Source: Vibrio sp. NTOU-M3 (lineage in GTDB: Bacteria; Pseudomonadota; Gammaproteobacteria; Enterobacterales; Vibrionaceae). Taken from it: DNA of 64,000 bases. Of this stretch, positions 41,894-51,520 are shown in pieces (position 1 is the stretch's first letter; the number at the start of each line of letters is the position of its first letter). A program made the position numbers and the translations under genes. A model generated the notes under the pieces. That model was given only the letters and a program-made list of their open reading frames with translations, was not told the DNA's origin and searched no databases. The stretch spans positions 1 through 64,000 of the forward strand of contig NZ_CP162101.1 in NCBI RefSeq assembly GCF_040869035.1, written 5' to 3'.

Positions 41894-43783
41894 ATGGAAG
41901 CCGAATTATTAGAAATCAAGAACTTCCTGACACAATACCCACCTTTTGACGAATTAGAAGAAGACGTATTGGACTATGTAACGAGAAACGTGGAGATCAG
42001 TTACTTTCGTCAGGACACGCCGATTATCCACTTTGGAGACTCTATTCATGATCTCTATATGGTGAGAAGTGGCGTTGTCGAAGTATATCGCCGAAAAGGT
42101 GAGCTCTATAACCGGCTCGATCAAGGTGCGTTATTTGGTCAGATGGGTTTATTGACGAACAACAAGGTTCGATTCCCTGTAAAAGCCATCGAAGACAGTT
42201 TGATTTATTGCATTCCTGAAGCGGTATTCCAAGAACTGTACGAAAACCATGACTCATTTGCTGACTTTGTCGAAGTGGAAGACAATGCTCGCCTTCGTCA
42301 AGCCGTATCAAGTACAAAAGATCAAAATGATTTAACCACTTCTAAAGTGCGTACGTTGTTGTCACGCGATGCAGTTTTTGTCGACAAAACTGAAAGCATT
42401 CAGAACGTTGCCATTAAAATGGCCGATGAGAACATTTCATCTTTGCTCATCATTGATCCAGACATTTTAGAAGATGATGAAACTGACACAACGCCACTCG
42501 TTGGTATCATTACCGACCGTGATTTGTGTACACGAGTACTTGCTCAAGGGCTTGACCCTGATGATGAAGTCGCCAGTGTCATGACTAACGAAGTTATCTC
42601 GCTCGATCATAATGCTTATGTTTATGAAGCTATGCTCACCATGCTACGCTACAACGTTCATCATCTACCTGTACTCAAAGACAAAAATCCAATTGGTGTT
42701 CTAGAAGCGACAGATATTGTCCGATATGAATCTCAGAACTCACTATTGCTGGTAAGTAGCATATTCCAACAACAATCGATTGAAGAACTTGTGATTATTT
42801 CCGAGCAAGTTAAAGACAGTTTTGTGCGACTGGTAAACGAAGACGCCAACTCTCATATGGTTGGCACCGCAATGTCAGTGATTGGCCGCAGCTTTAAGCA
42901 ACGTATTATCGAACTTGCAGAAGAGGAACTCGGCCCTCCTCCGGTGCCATATTGCTTCCTAGCGCTTGGATCAATGGGACGAGATGAACAATTATTGGTG
43001 ACCGATCAAGACAACGCCATCATTCTCGACAACAGTTTTGTCAAAGAGCAGCACGATGAATACTTTGCGCAACTTGCAAAACGTGTCTGCGATGGTTTAA
43101 ATGAATGCGGTTACACATATTGTACAGGTGACATTATGTCAACCAACCCGATGTGGCGTATGACTCGCGAAGAATGGGAAGAATGCTTTACCGATTGGAT
43201 TGATGATCCAAACCCGAAAGCATTGCTAAACGCATCTATTTTCTTCGACCTCGATGGTGTATATGGCCGTTTAAAATGGGCAGAACAGCTCAATGGCTTT
43301 ATTGTTCGCAGAGCAAGGAAGAACAATCGATTCCTCGCATGCCTTGCTCGTAATGCACTAAACCGCACCCCACCACTTGGCTTCTTTAAAGACTTTGTGA
43401 TGGAAAAAGATGGGCAGCACAATAACTCGATCAACCTGAAACGTCGAGGTACAGCGCCACTGGCAGACTTAATCCGTGTTCATGCACTCGCCGTTGGCTC
43501 TCGCTCCCAAAACTCCTTTGAAAGACTTGATGATATCCACGACGCCGGGATCCTACCAAAAGGCAAAGCTCGCGATATCAAAGATGCCTTAGAGTTCATT
43601 TCGATGGTAAGGATCCGACACCAAGCGATGGATGTCGAGAACGGAACAGACCCTGATAACAATATTGAACCAGAAAACCTGTCTGACTTTGAACGCAGAA
43701 ACTTGAAAGATGCATTCCAAGTATTAAGTAATGCGCAGAACTTCTTGAAGTTCCGTTATCAAGCCAGCAATAACTTTAAGTGA
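41894..43783 (+). CDS. cNMP-binding/CBS/DUF294 nucleotidyltransferase-like protein
   Basis: About 629 residues from the ATG at 41894, with AAGGATTTTTC upstream; an ATG at 41870 would add a poorly supported tail. Order: cyclic-nucleotide-binding domain (about 10-125), two CBS motifs (about 150-275), DUF294 GlnD-like nucleotidyltransferase (motif GSMGRDEQLLVTDQDNAI near 360) and a helical DUF294 C-terminal domain. The combination suggests a nucleotide-sensing regulator that might modify a protein partner. No target is known. It is followed 7 bases later by a DnaQ-like exonuclease gene, an arrangement seen repeatedly in gammaproteobacteria. Confidence 0.87.
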   Translation: MEAELLEIKNFLTQYPPFDELEEDVLDYVTRNVEISYFRQDTPIIHFGDSIHDLYMVRSGVVEVYRRKGELYNRLDQGALFGQMGLLTNNKVRFPVKAIEDSLIYCIPEAVFQELYENHDSFADFVEVEDNARLRQAVSSTKDQNDLTTSKVRTLLSRDAVFVDKTESIQNVAIKMADENISSLLIIDPDILEDDETDTTPLVGIITDRDLCTRVLAQGLDPDDEVASVMTNEVISLDHNAYVYEAMLTMLRYNVHHLPVLKDKNPIGVLEATDIVRYESQNSLLLVSSIFQQQSIEELVIISEQVKDSFVRLVNEDANSHMVGTAMSVIGRSFKQRIIELAEEELGPPPVPYCFLALGSMGRDEQLLVTDQDNAIILDNSFVKEQHDEYFAQLAKRVCDGLNECGYTYCTGDIMSTNPMWRMTREEWEECFTDWIDDPNPKALLNASIFFDLDGVYGRLKWAEQLNGFIVRRARKNNRFLACLARNALNRTPPLGFFKDFVMEKDGQHNNSINLKRRGTAPLADLIRVHALAVGSRSQNSFERLDDIHDAGILPKGKARDIKDALEFISMVRIRHQAMDVENGTDPDNNIEPENLSDFERRNLKDAFQVLSNAQNFLKFRYQASNNFK

Positions 43784-43790
43784 GAAGGCT

Positions 43791-44510
43791 ATGTTCAATA
43801 AAACAGTTCGCCCACCAGCTATAGATTGGCTACATAAGTTTGACCAAAAAAAGAATAGCGTAAAAAATAGTGCGTTAGAGGCTTTTTATTCAACACCGAT
43901 CCCAAGCGGTGATACTCCAATTTCGGATGTTGTGTTCCTGGCGATGGACTTTGAAACAACTGGCTTGGATGCGAAACAAGATGACATCATCACGATTGGA
44001 ACCGTGCCTTTTACATTAAATCGTGTTTTCTTAAATAAGGCGAGGCATTGGACAGTGAGACCAAGAAAGAAGCTTGCTGAAGAATCCATTATCATCCACG
44101 GGATCACACACAATGATATTCTTGATGCACCTGACTTAAGTGAGATCTACGAAGATGTAATAGGACAGATGGCCGGGCACATTACCGTCGTTCATTATCA
44201 CCGAATCGAAAGAGAGTTTTTTGATAGCGCCCTACGCTCTAGGATTAATGAAGGTATTGAGTTTCCTGTCGTGGACACCATGTTCAATGAGTCTTTAGTG
44301 CAAAACAAATTAGCAGGTGGACTCTGGAACATGCTCAAAGGAAAGAAACCTAAATCAGTAAGACTTGGGGCAAGTCGTTCACGTTATGGTTTACCGCCCT
44401 ATACACCTCATCATGCTCTTACTGATGCTATTGCAACTGCGGAGCTTTTACAGGCTCAGATCGCACACCATTACACTCCTGATACTCCACTCAATGCGAT
44501 ATGGTTATAA
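43791..44510 (+). CDS. DnaQ-like 3'-5' exonuclease domain protein
   Basis: The 239-residue DEDDh exonuclease has ExoI MDFETTGLD, ExoII HYHRIEREFFD and ExoIII HHALTDAIAT with the His/Asp pair. It is not the polymerase epsilon subunit: it lacks that protein's C-terminal binding region and is paired with a DUF294 protein seven bases upstream, surely one operon. Substrate is unknown; such stand-alone enzymes act on DNA, RNA or cyclic oligonucleotides. A long inverted repeat follows it. Confidence 0.87.
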   Translation: MFNKTVRPPAIDWLHKFDQKKNSVKNSALEAFYSTPIPSGDTPISDVVFLAMDFETTGLDAKQDDIITIGTVPFTLNRVFLNKARHWTVRPRKKLAEESIIIHGITHNDILDAPDLSEIYEDVIGQMAGHITVVHYHRIEREFFDSALRSRINEGIEFPVVDTMFNESLVQNKLAGGLWNMLKGKKPKSVRLGASRSRYGLPPYTPHHALTDAIATAELLQAQIAHHYTPDTPLNAIWL

Positions 44511-44538
44511 ACCTAATTCATAGGTAGCAGCAACTTAC

Positions 44539-44574
44539 AGCACTTCAACTTTCACCTCATCAAGTTGAAGTGCT
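44539..44574. repeat. 13-bp inverted repeat between convergent genes
   Basis: AGCACTTCAACTT (44539-44551) and its perfect complement (44562-44574) enclose a 10-base loop, between the convergent exonuclease and oxidoreductase genes. No clear T-tract follows on either side, so it is a weak or Rho-assisted terminator. Confidence 0.6.
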
Positions 44575-44576
44575 CA

Positions 44577-46043
44577 TTATTCCCCGTAATTGAGTGCTAA
44601 AGCTTCTGGGTATTGCCTTGTTTTAGCAAGCTCAACGGCTTTATTTTCTATCGCTTGATATGTTAGCGCCATAGTAACAGGGTGTGTTTCTTCGATTGTT
44701 CTTCCTATCTTTGGTTCAAAACCCCATGTACTGGCTATTTTGCTTGCGGCTTCAAGTGCAGAAGAGCCCTTCACTACTTCTAAACGGGCATAATGTTCTT
44801 CTTCAAAGCTAACATCGGCTGAACGCAGTGTTTCATCTTCCCCTGGGATTTGTTGAGCACCGAATAAAGGCTTTCCAAAGGCTTTGGCGTTTGAAAACTC
44901 TGGAATCCATTGGCTCATGTGTTGTATTGAGTTTCCTGTTCTACTTTCAATATCTTTCACATCCCAACCAGTCGCAATTTTTTTCAAAAACTTCTGTGGA
45001 AGAACAGGCTGAGCTGAGTGGTCGCCAGACTTCGCTAAACCATCATTAAACAAGGTGATATTATTTGTCATACCATGAAGCTGGAACACGCCATCAGCAT
45101 AAGGGGTCAGTTGTCCCATGCCTTCATCGGTGCCTCTAGGTCCATGGAAGATTACTTCAGGCCAAAGCGAAAGATTGCTATCCCATTTGGTGACATACGC
45201 CGCTTTAAACTCCACAAGACGCTGGCGAGGCTTACGTACCAGATCATCAACCCTACCCGTCTCAAAACCACAAGCATTAACAACATAATCAGCGGTTAAG
45301 TCATGACGCTGTCCATTCGCATCTTCGTACGCTAGAAGCCATTGATGACCATTGAAGAATAATTCCTTTAACGTGCTGTTCAAACACAACTCTGCATTTT
45401 CAATGTTCTCTAATGCCAATGTCGCTGTCGCCGCCAAACGGAAAACACTCCATCCGAATTCTTGAACAACAACAACTGGGAACTTTAACGTTGATAGGTC
45501 GGTGTTTTTTGCAAATGGAATAACCCAATCGTCAGCCGACGTTGGAGACGCTGGTTGTTCACATGTGGATAGAACTTCAAGATCTTCACGTGAATAGAGC
45601 TTGTAGTAGTCATCTGGTTGCCCTAGCAACTGATTTGAAGGGTCTTTTTTTACCAACTCTTTATAAGAGGAACGAATCGATTCAAGCCGAGGCAACAAGT
45701 CTTCAGGCTGACCTTTATCGGTTTTAGGAACAACAATAACGGTTGGACGCCGATTTAGCGTATGAGGATAAAGTCTTACCGTATCAATGGACTGTTGAAG
45801 AAGCTCTTGACACTGCTGAAGAGAAATTTCGCGATAAAGATTTCCCCCCGCATGGAGGTGGCATATTGGTGGTCCGCTCACCAAACTGTCTTTTTTCTCG
45901 ATAAGTGTCACTGACACACCAAGCTCTGCTAAATGCAATGCGGTCGTTGCACCAGCGACACCGCCACCAATCACTGCGACCTGAATATCTGATTGTATTG
46001 AAGGATGATTGTCCATTCGTTCTTTTATTTCGTTAAATTCCAA
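44577..46043 (-). CDS. FAD-dependent oxidoreductase (DAO-type)
   Basis: The 488-residue protein has a Rossmann dinucleotide fold near the N-terminus, VAVIGGGVAGATTALHLAELG (GxGxxG form), then VTLIEKKDSLVSGPP. A second conserved stretch YVVNACGFETG is typical of amine/hydroxy-acid oxidases of the DAO superfamily. Substrate is unknown. The start is uncertain: an ATG ten codons downstream (46013) is an alternative. The upstream gap holds DnaA-box-like repeats. There is no co-oriented partner downstream. Confidence 0.78.
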   Translation of the reverse strand: MEFNEIKERMDNHPSIQSDIQVAVIGGGVAGATTALHLAELGVSVTLIEKKDSLVSGPPICHLHAGGNLYREISLQQCQELLQQSIDTVRLYPHTLNRRPTVIVVPKTDKGQPEDLLPRLESIRSSYKELVKKDPSNQLLGQPDDYYKLYSREDLEVLSTCEQPASPTSADDWVIPFAKNTDLSTLKFPVVVVQEFGWSVFRLAATATLALENIENAELCLNSTLKELFFNGHQWLLAYEDANGQRHDLTADYVVNACGFETGRVDDLVRKPRQRLVEFKAAYVTKWDSNLSLWPEVIFHGPRGTDEGMGQLTPYADGVFQLHGMTNNITLFNDGLAKSGDHSAQPVLPQKFLKKIATGWDVKDIESRTGNSIQHMSQWIPEFSNAKAFGKPLFGAQQIPGEDETLRSADVSFEEEHYARLEVVKGSSALEAASKIASTWGFEPKIGRTIEETHPVTMALTYQAIENKAVELAKTRQYPEALALNYGE

Positions 46044-46195
46044 CGCATTTTACTCAGATTTTGCTGTTAAGAAAATCACAAAAAAAGTATTGATAATATG
46101 AAAAACAACACCTTTTTTTCGCAATAAAAAAAACAAAAAAATACTTGACGCGCTTCTGTTGAGAATACAAAAAATCAGATTTGTGAATAACAAAC

Positions 46196-46225
46196 TTAGC
46201 CCAATCATTGTCCCTATTGGGCTAA
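46196..46225. repeat. 10-bp inverted repeat in the 46.1-46.3 kb gap
   Basis: TTAGCCCAAT and ATTGGGCTAA arms enclose a 10-base loop. Neither direction has a convincing T-run. It could end the leftward ABC operon that stops at 46311. Confidence 0.5.
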
Positions 46226-46238
46226 GGGAATATTAAAG

Positions 46239-46289
46239 TTATCTACAGGCAAAGTTATCCCAAACTTTATCCACTGTTTTTGTGGATAA
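46239..46289. promoter_or_regulatory. Cluster of DnaA-box-like 9-mers
   Basis: Four 9-mers resemble the DnaA box TTATNCACA within 51 bases: TTATCTACA (46239), TTATCCCAA (46255), TTATCCACT (46267) and, on the other strand, a perfect TTATCCACA (46281-46289). They lie beside a strongly AT-rich tract (46075-46155). It could regulate flanking genes or titrate DnaA. It is not near origin-type genes. Confidence 0.5.
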
Positions 46290-46310
46290 GTGAATAAACC
46301 GATCGGTTAC

Positions 46311-48752
46311 TCACTGGCTAAAGTCTTTATTTATAGGGACTAGCAAACGTTTTAATAAACTCCCGACAACTAAAATTAGTGTGCAAAAAGTCACCACAGG
46401 CAGCGCTATCCATAATGAGAAATGCAACGTTGGCGTAAGTTCAAAACCAAAATGCATTAACCCTGCAACAACTAGTTCAGCCCCTACCGTCGCAATCGTT
46501 CCAGCAACAACCGCCATAATGCCGTATTCAGCGAAAATGGTTCTTATCACCCTTTTATTGCTCGCACCCAATGTACGATAAAGTTGAATCTCCTGCTGAC
46601 GTTGTGACAAGCTCAAACGCAATAAGGTAAAGACCAACAAAATCCCCGCAATCACACCAATACCCGCCAATATCGTCACCGCCCAGATGATCTGACTTAG
46701 TAATTGCTGAATTTTTGCTGCCATTCCACGGATATCCATAAGGCTCACAGTAGGATAGCTGCGTGACAATTGGTTGATGAGGTTATTTTGATCGCTCGTG
46801 ATCCTAAAACTCACTAAATATGTGCTTGGTAATGACTCCAAAACATCAGGAGAGAAAATGAAGTAAAAATTCGGCTTCATATCTCGCCATTCCACTTGCC
46901 TGATGCTGTTAACAACCGCTTGAACCTCAACACTATTAATGACAAAGCTCAAGGTATCACCAATGTTAAGCCCTAAATCATTAGCAATATCGGCTTCAAT
47001 GGAAACGCCCCCAGTGCTTGTCCACTCCCCATCAAGCAATACATTGTGTGAAGGAATACCATCTGACCATGTAAAGTTCAGCTCACGACGTAACGCATCA
47101 GCACCTTCCCCTTCGGTATCAACCACGGTTGGTTCTTGACCATTAACACCAGTAAGTCGCCCTCGAATAATTGGATAAGCTGGTGAGCGTTCTAGTGCTT
47201 GCTCATCGAGCGCTTGTAGGTAGTTTTCAAGCTCAAAAGGCGCAATATTCAACGCAAAAGCATTATGCGCATCAGCAGGCAATGTTCGCTGCCAATCTGT
47301 CAGTAAATCACTTCTTACTAACCAAATAACGGCAAGTAACATTAAAGACAGAGCCAAAGCTCCGAATTGAATACCAGTCGAAATAGGAGAACGATTGATA
47401 CGACTGAGTGCAAGTTTATAAGATGGAGAAAGCGGCATTTTCGCGACACTTCTCGTCACAATAAGGCTAAAACCAGCCAACACTAAAAAGAGAACCGCTA
47501 CACCCGCTAGAACAATCCAAACAAGTAAGTTGTCGTAATAAGCAAACAACATTGGAATAACAGGGACTAAAATCAACCATAGATAAGTTTTCGCTTGATT
47601 TGTCGTCCATTGCGACTGCATCACATTCATTGCACTTGTGTTGACTAGATTTAGTAGTGGGATCCCTAAAGCAGGAATGGCAATTAATAATGCCGTACTA
47701 AGCGCCAGAATGTAGGGTTCAATCCCGTAGCTAGGAAGTGGGTTTGGTAACAATTCTGCAAGTGGAATACGCAATAAAAATTCCAAGCCAATACCGCTTG
47801 CCACACCTATTACCGCAGCAATAGCTAACAGCAACAGCACTTGCGTTGACAACCATTGCACCACCCAGCGCTTACTTCCACCTAAACTTTTAAGCATGGC
47901 AATGGTTCTTTGCCGTGTGGAAACGTAATGTTGGCATGTCAGCACCAGCGTTGTCGCGGCCATAATGATGACAATGGCAACAGATAGCGACAAGTATTGC
48001 GTTGTACGTTTAAATACTTCATTGGTTCGACTGGCTGTATTTTGATCTCGCCATTCATCGCTAGGCGTTAATACAACTGCATCTTTTAATTGGCTGATTT
48101 GGTCATCATTGCCATTGACGTAGAGGTTATACCTCACTCGACTACCTAACTGAACAGCCCCCGTCTTAGGTACATCAGAGATATGAATATAGACCGAGGG
48201 CATTTGCTGAAATGGATTGAAGCTTAACCCCGGCTCCTCTTCCACTTTCCCAGTAACGACAAAATCCGCATCACCTAACGTAATGGTGTCACCAACCACT
48301 ACGTCCAATTGAGCGAATAATCTTTCATCTAACCATAATTGTGAGGGGAGAATATGATTAGAAATGGTGCCACTTTGGTTAAGCCGAAACTCCCCTTGCA
48401 ATGGGAAGGCCGTATCGACAGCTTTTACCGTAACCAACTTCATTTCGTTATCACTAAACGCCATCGTGCCAAACCGAACGCGTTTAGAAACTTGAAGATT
48501 CTGTTGCTCAGCCAAGCCCACTAGTTTTTCAGGTAAAGGGTTTGAAGAAACAAAAACACTGTCCGCCGTTAATGCTTCTTTACCTTGCTTAACGATCACC
48601 TGTTCCATACGAGTCGCCAATGCGGTCAATGCAAAAATACTGGCAATGATGAGTGTTAATGCAATAGAAACAGGCCAAAGCTGACCATGGCGTATTTCCT
48701 TCCAGCTCCAGCTTAATAATCGTGTATCTAATAGAGTCTGTGCTGATGCCAT
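46311..48752 (-). CDS. ybbP: FtsX-like ABC transporter permease (YbbP type)
   Basis: An 813-residue membrane protein. TM1 is near residue 25-45, a large periplasmic domain follows, then an FtsX core of three helices (about 255-375). More helices lie near 395-460, a second periplasmic domain follows, and a second FtsX core ends the protein. The duplicated FtsX/MacB arrangement and pairing with a YbbA ATPase match YbbP. Related exporters such as LolCDE and MacB move lipoproteins or peptides out of the membrane. The YbbAP substrate is not settled. Its start codon overlaps the ybbA stop codon (TAATG). Confidence 0.88.
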   Translation of the reverse strand: MASAQTLLDTRLLSWSWKEIRHGQLWPVSIALTLIIASIFALTALATRMEQVIVKQGKEALTADSVFVSSNPLPEKLVGLAEQQNLQVSKRVRFGTMAFSDNEMKLVTVKAVDTAFPLQGEFRLNQSGTISNHILPSQLWLDERLFAQLDVVVGDTITLGDADFVVTGKVEEEPGLSFNPFQQMPSVYIHISDVPKTGAVQLGSRVRYNLYVNGNDDQISQLKDAVVLTPSDEWRDQNTASRTNEVFKRTTQYLSLSVAIVIIMAATTLVLTCQHYVSTRQRTIAMLKSLGGSKRWVVQWLSTQVLLLLAIAAVIGVASGIGLEFLLRIPLAELLPNPLPSYGIEPYILALSTALLIAIPALGIPLLNLVNTSAMNVMQSQWTTNQAKTYLWLILVPVIPMLFAYYDNLLVWIVLAGVAVLFLVLAGFSLIVTRSVAKMPLSPSYKLALSRINRSPISTGIQFGALALSLMLLAVIWLVRSDLLTDWQRTLPADAHNAFALNIAPFELENYLQALDEQALERSPAYPIIRGRLTGVNGQEPTVVDTEGEGADALRRELNFTWSDGIPSHNVLLDGEWTSTGGVSIEADIANDLGLNIGDTLSFVINSVEVQAVVNSIRQVEWRDMKPNFYFIFSPDVLESLPSTYLVSFRITSDQNNLINQLSRSYPTVSLMDIRGMAAKIQQLLSQIIWAVTILAGIGVIAGILLVFTLLRLSLSQRQQEIQLYRTLGASNKRVIRTIFAEYGIMAVVAGTIATVGAELVVAGLMHFGFELTPTLHFSLWIALPVVTFCTLILVVGSLLKRLLVPINKDFSQ

Positions 48753-49426
48753 TACACTTCCTCCACTCTGCCTGCCTGCATTCGAATCGTACGATCACAT
48801 TTCTTGGCTAACGTAGAATCATGCGTAACTAAAACCAGCGTGGTGCCGTGCTCGCGATTTAATTCAAATAACAAGTCTATGACTTTTTCAGCTGTCGCTT
48901 GGTCAAGATTACCCGTAGGCTCATCAGCAAACAGTACTTGAGGCTCAATCATAAATGCGCGCGCTAACGCGACCCGTTGCTGCTCACCGCCCGATAACTG
49001 AGCAGGACTATGCTCCATACGATGTTCAAGGCCAACCATTGTCAATAATGACTTGGCTCGCTCGACATTTTCTGGCTCTCCTTTTAATAAGCACGGCAGA
49101 GTTACATTTTCCAAAGCAGTCAAACTTGGAATCAAAAGAAAGCTTTGAAACACAAAGCCCACAGAGTGGCTACGTATCTCCGCACGTTGCTCATCCGTTA
49201 ATGACGCCAGTGATTTACCCAGTAATTCTACACTGCCACTGGTGGGGACATCTAAGCCGGCAAGCAGTGTCATCAATGTCGATTTTCCGGCCCCGGACGT
49301 GCCGACAATTGCAACACTTTCACCACTTTCTATACACAAATTGACGTCTTGAAGGATTGTCAAATGTTCTTGTTTAGTAGAGACTATTTTCGATAATGAT
49401 TGTGCTTTAATGACGGATGATTGCAT
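48752..49426 (-). CDS. ybbA: ABC transporter ATP-binding protein YbbA
   Basis: About 224 residues from the ATG complementary to 49424-49426. It is a LolD/MacB-type ATPase with Walker A GTSGAGKSTLM, Q-loop FQSF, signature LSGGEQQRVALARA and Walker B VLFADEPTGNLD. It powers the adjacent YbbP permease, to which it is coupled through overlapping stop and start codons. It is divergent from tesA with start codons that share the sequence CATG, the same neighbourhood as in E. coli. An earlier in-frame start at 49486 would run through tesA and is not preferred. Confidence 0.93.
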   Translation of the reverse strand: MQSSVIKAQSLSKIVSTKQEHLTILQDVNLCIESGESVAIVGTSGAGKSTLMTLLAGLDVPTSGSVELLGKSLASLTDEQRAEIRSHSVGFVFQSFLLIPSLTALENVTLPCLLKGEPENVERAKSLLTMVGLEHRMEHSPAQLSGGEQQRVALARAFMIEPQVLFADEPTGNLDQATAEKVIDLLFELNREHGTTLVLVTHDSTLAKKCDRTIRMQAGRVEEV

Positions 49427-50024
49427 GTTTCGACTACTTCCCTTTTTATTTATTGTTTTATACGTAGCTCCAGCCAGTAGTACCACTTTGTTAATACTTG
49501 GTGACAGCTTAAGTGCAGGCTATCAAATGCCAGTGGAAAAAGCATGGCCAAATTTATTGCCAAATGTATTGTCCACCAAAGGAAAATCTGTCGATGTTAT
49601 CAACGGAAGTATTTCAGGTGATACCACCGGAAATGGCCTTGCCCGTTTGCCTGCATTACTCAAACAACACTCACCAGATTACGTATTAATCGAGCTCGGA
49701 GCGAATGATGGTTTACGAGGCTTTCCTCCTAAACTCATTGAAAATAACCTGATGTCACTGATAAAACTTTCAATCGATCATCAAGCAAAACCGTTATTGA
49801 TGCAGATCCACGTATTACCCAATTACGGAAAGCGTTATACAAAGGCATTTTCTAACATTTATCCAAAAGTCTCACAGCAAACCGATGTGCCACTTTTACC
49901 TTTCTTCCTCGAAGGAGTTATTGCCAAGCCAGAGTGGATGATGAAAGATGGCCTCCATCCAACGAAAGATGCCCAGCCTTGGATTGCGGAATTTGTTGCT
50001 CAAGAGTTAATTAATTTTCTTTAA
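49425..50024 (+). CDS. tesA: Periplasmic acyl-CoA thioesterase I / lysophospholipase L1
   Basis: The 199-residue SGNH/GDSL hydrolase (also called protease I) acts on thioesters and lysophospholipids in the periplasm. The signal peptide MFRLLPFLFIVLYVAPASS precedes block I LGDSLSAGY (Ser nucleophile), block III GANDGLRG and the C-terminal DGLHPT (catalytic Asp/His). I use the ATG at 49425. An upstream ATG at 49410 reads MTDDC before the signal peptide and is less likely. It is divergent from ybbA with overlapping starts, a conserved arrangement. Confidence 0.93.
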   Translation: MFRLLPFLFIVLYVAPASSTTLLILGDSLSAGYQMPVEKAWPNLLPNVLSTKGKSVDVINGSISGDTTGNGLARLPALLKQHSPDYVLIELGANDGLRGFPPKLIENNLMSLIKLSIDHQAKPLLMQIHVLPNYGKRYTKAFSNIYPKVSQQTDVPLLPFFLEGVIAKPEWMMKDGLHPTKDAQPWIAEFVAQELINFL

Positions 50025-50096
50025 TTGGGCTAGCTCAAAAACCCGCACCATTAATTGGGTTATTCTGTTGCTACCTTGGTTGCCGGAAAAACAAAA

Positions 50097-51296
50097 ATGA
50101 TTATTGAACCAATTATCGATGGCGTGGTTGCCAGAAGTGCTCACCCTTTTGGCTGTGAACAAGCTGTCCTTGAACAAATTAACTATGCAAAATCAGCCAA
50201 GCCTATAAAACATGGACCAAAACGCGTCCTTATTATTGGGGCTTCATCAGGCTTTGGACTTGCTGCACGAATCGCGCTTACTTTTGGCGGCAGCGATGCA
50301 GATACTATTGGCGTATCTTTCGAACGTGGCCCATCTAATCTTGGTGGCGGTTCAGCTGGCTGGTACAACAACTACTTTTTTCAAGAATATGCAGAGCAAG
50401 AAGGTCGTATTGCCGTCAATATCCAAGGTGATGCCTTTTCAAAAGAGATTAAACAAGAAGTTGTAGAAGCGATTGAAACGTACTTCGAAGGTGAAGTGGA
50501 CCTTATCATCTATAGTGTCGCCAGTGGTGTCAGACCGAACCCTGACACTGGTGAGCTATGGCGCTCAGCGATAAAGCCCATCGACCAAGATGTCACTGGC
50601 GCTAGCATTATATTAGAGAACGATAGTTGGGTAGAAACAACGCTAACCTCTGCGAGTCAGCGTGAAACTGAAGAAACGCTCAGAGTAATGGGCGGTGAAG
50701 ACTGGGAGAGCTGGATCGACACGCTTATTAACTCAGAGTCCGTTTCGGAAGGTTGTAAGACCATCGCATTTTCTTACATTGGACCTGAAGTGACCCACCC
50801 TATTTATCTCGATGGCACACTTGGACGAGCAAAGATCGATCTTCACCAAACCAGTCATGCGCTCAATTTAAAACTATCTAACTTTGATGGCGGCGCCTAC
50901 GCTACTGTCTGTAAGGCGCTCGTAACGAAGGCAAGCGTATTTATCCCGGGTTTAAGCCCCTATATTCTTGCACTCTATAAAGTGATGAAAGAGAAAGGGA
51001 CGCATGAAGGCTGTATTGAACAAATGCAGCGATTGTTTAGTGACAAGTTATACGGAAACACAACCATCCCCCTCGATGCGGAGCGCCTCATTAGAATGGA
51101 TGATTGGGAGTTAAACCCAGATACCCAAGAAAAAGTTGCTCAGCTTATGGCACAGCTAGGACCAGACAACTTTAAACAGCTTGGTGATTACCAAGCCTTC
51201 AAAGCAGATTTTCTAAAACTCAATGGCTTTGGCTTAGATACCGTCGACTATCTTGAAAATGTTGATCTCGACCACTTCATTCAATCAACAGACTGA
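50097..51296 (+). CDS. fabV: Enoyl-ACP reductase FabV
   Basis: The 399-residue NADH-dependent trans-2-enoyl reductase completes the fatty acid elongation cycle. FabV was first defined in V. cholerae and is naturally tolerant to triclosan. The Rossmann motif RVLIIGASSGFGLAAR lies near residue 43. The active-site YX8K pair is Y237...K246 in YLDGTLGRAK, longer than the FabI spacing and diagnostic for FabV. I use the ATG at 50097. An in-frame TTG at 50055 would add 14 residues without support. A terminator follows. Confidence 0.95.
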   Translation: MIIEPIIDGVVARSAHPFGCEQAVLEQINYAKSAKPIKHGPKRVLIIGASSGFGLAARIALTFGGSDADTIGVSFERGPSNLGGGSAGWYNNYFFQEYAEQEGRIAVNIQGDAFSKEIKQEVVEAIETYFEGEVDLIIYSVASGVRPNPDTGELWRSAIKPIDQDVTGASIILENDSWVETTLTSASQRETEETLRVMGGEDWESWIDTLINSESVSEGCKTIAFSYIGPEVTHPIYLDGTLGRAKIDLHQTSHALNLKLSNFDGGAYATVCKALVTKASVFIPGLSPYILALYKVMKEKGTHEGCIEQMQRLFSDKLYGNTTIPLDAERLIRMDDWELNPDTQEKVAQLMAQLGPDNFKQLGDYQAFKADFLKLNGFGLDTVDYLENVDLDHFIQSTD

Positions 51297-51334
51297 TTTC
51301 TTTTTCTTATAATTAAGAACCTCATCAATAAAAC

Positions 51335-51361
51335 AGCCCCTACATTAGTTAGGGGCTTTTC
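51335..51361 (+). terminator. fabV terminator
   Basis: The stem AGCCCCTA / TAGGGGCT with a 7-base loop is followed by four T's. Confidence 0.75.
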
Positions 51362-51520
51362 TTTACTTTAGTCACGAACTAGTCTTATTTTTGAAACTAA
51401 CTATTTGGCATTCTGTTTACAGATACGAAATCAAAACGTCGAACACCACTTGGTGACAACGTAACCAAATGGGTATGTCGCGCCCTTAAATAGGATCTCA
51501 AGCCTGAAAAGCAATGTTGT

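Noticed and set aside
46239..46289. Replication origin at the DnaA-like boxes
   Set aside because: No 13-mer repeats, no RctB-type sites and no origin-linked genes nearby. Kept only as a DnaA-box cluster.
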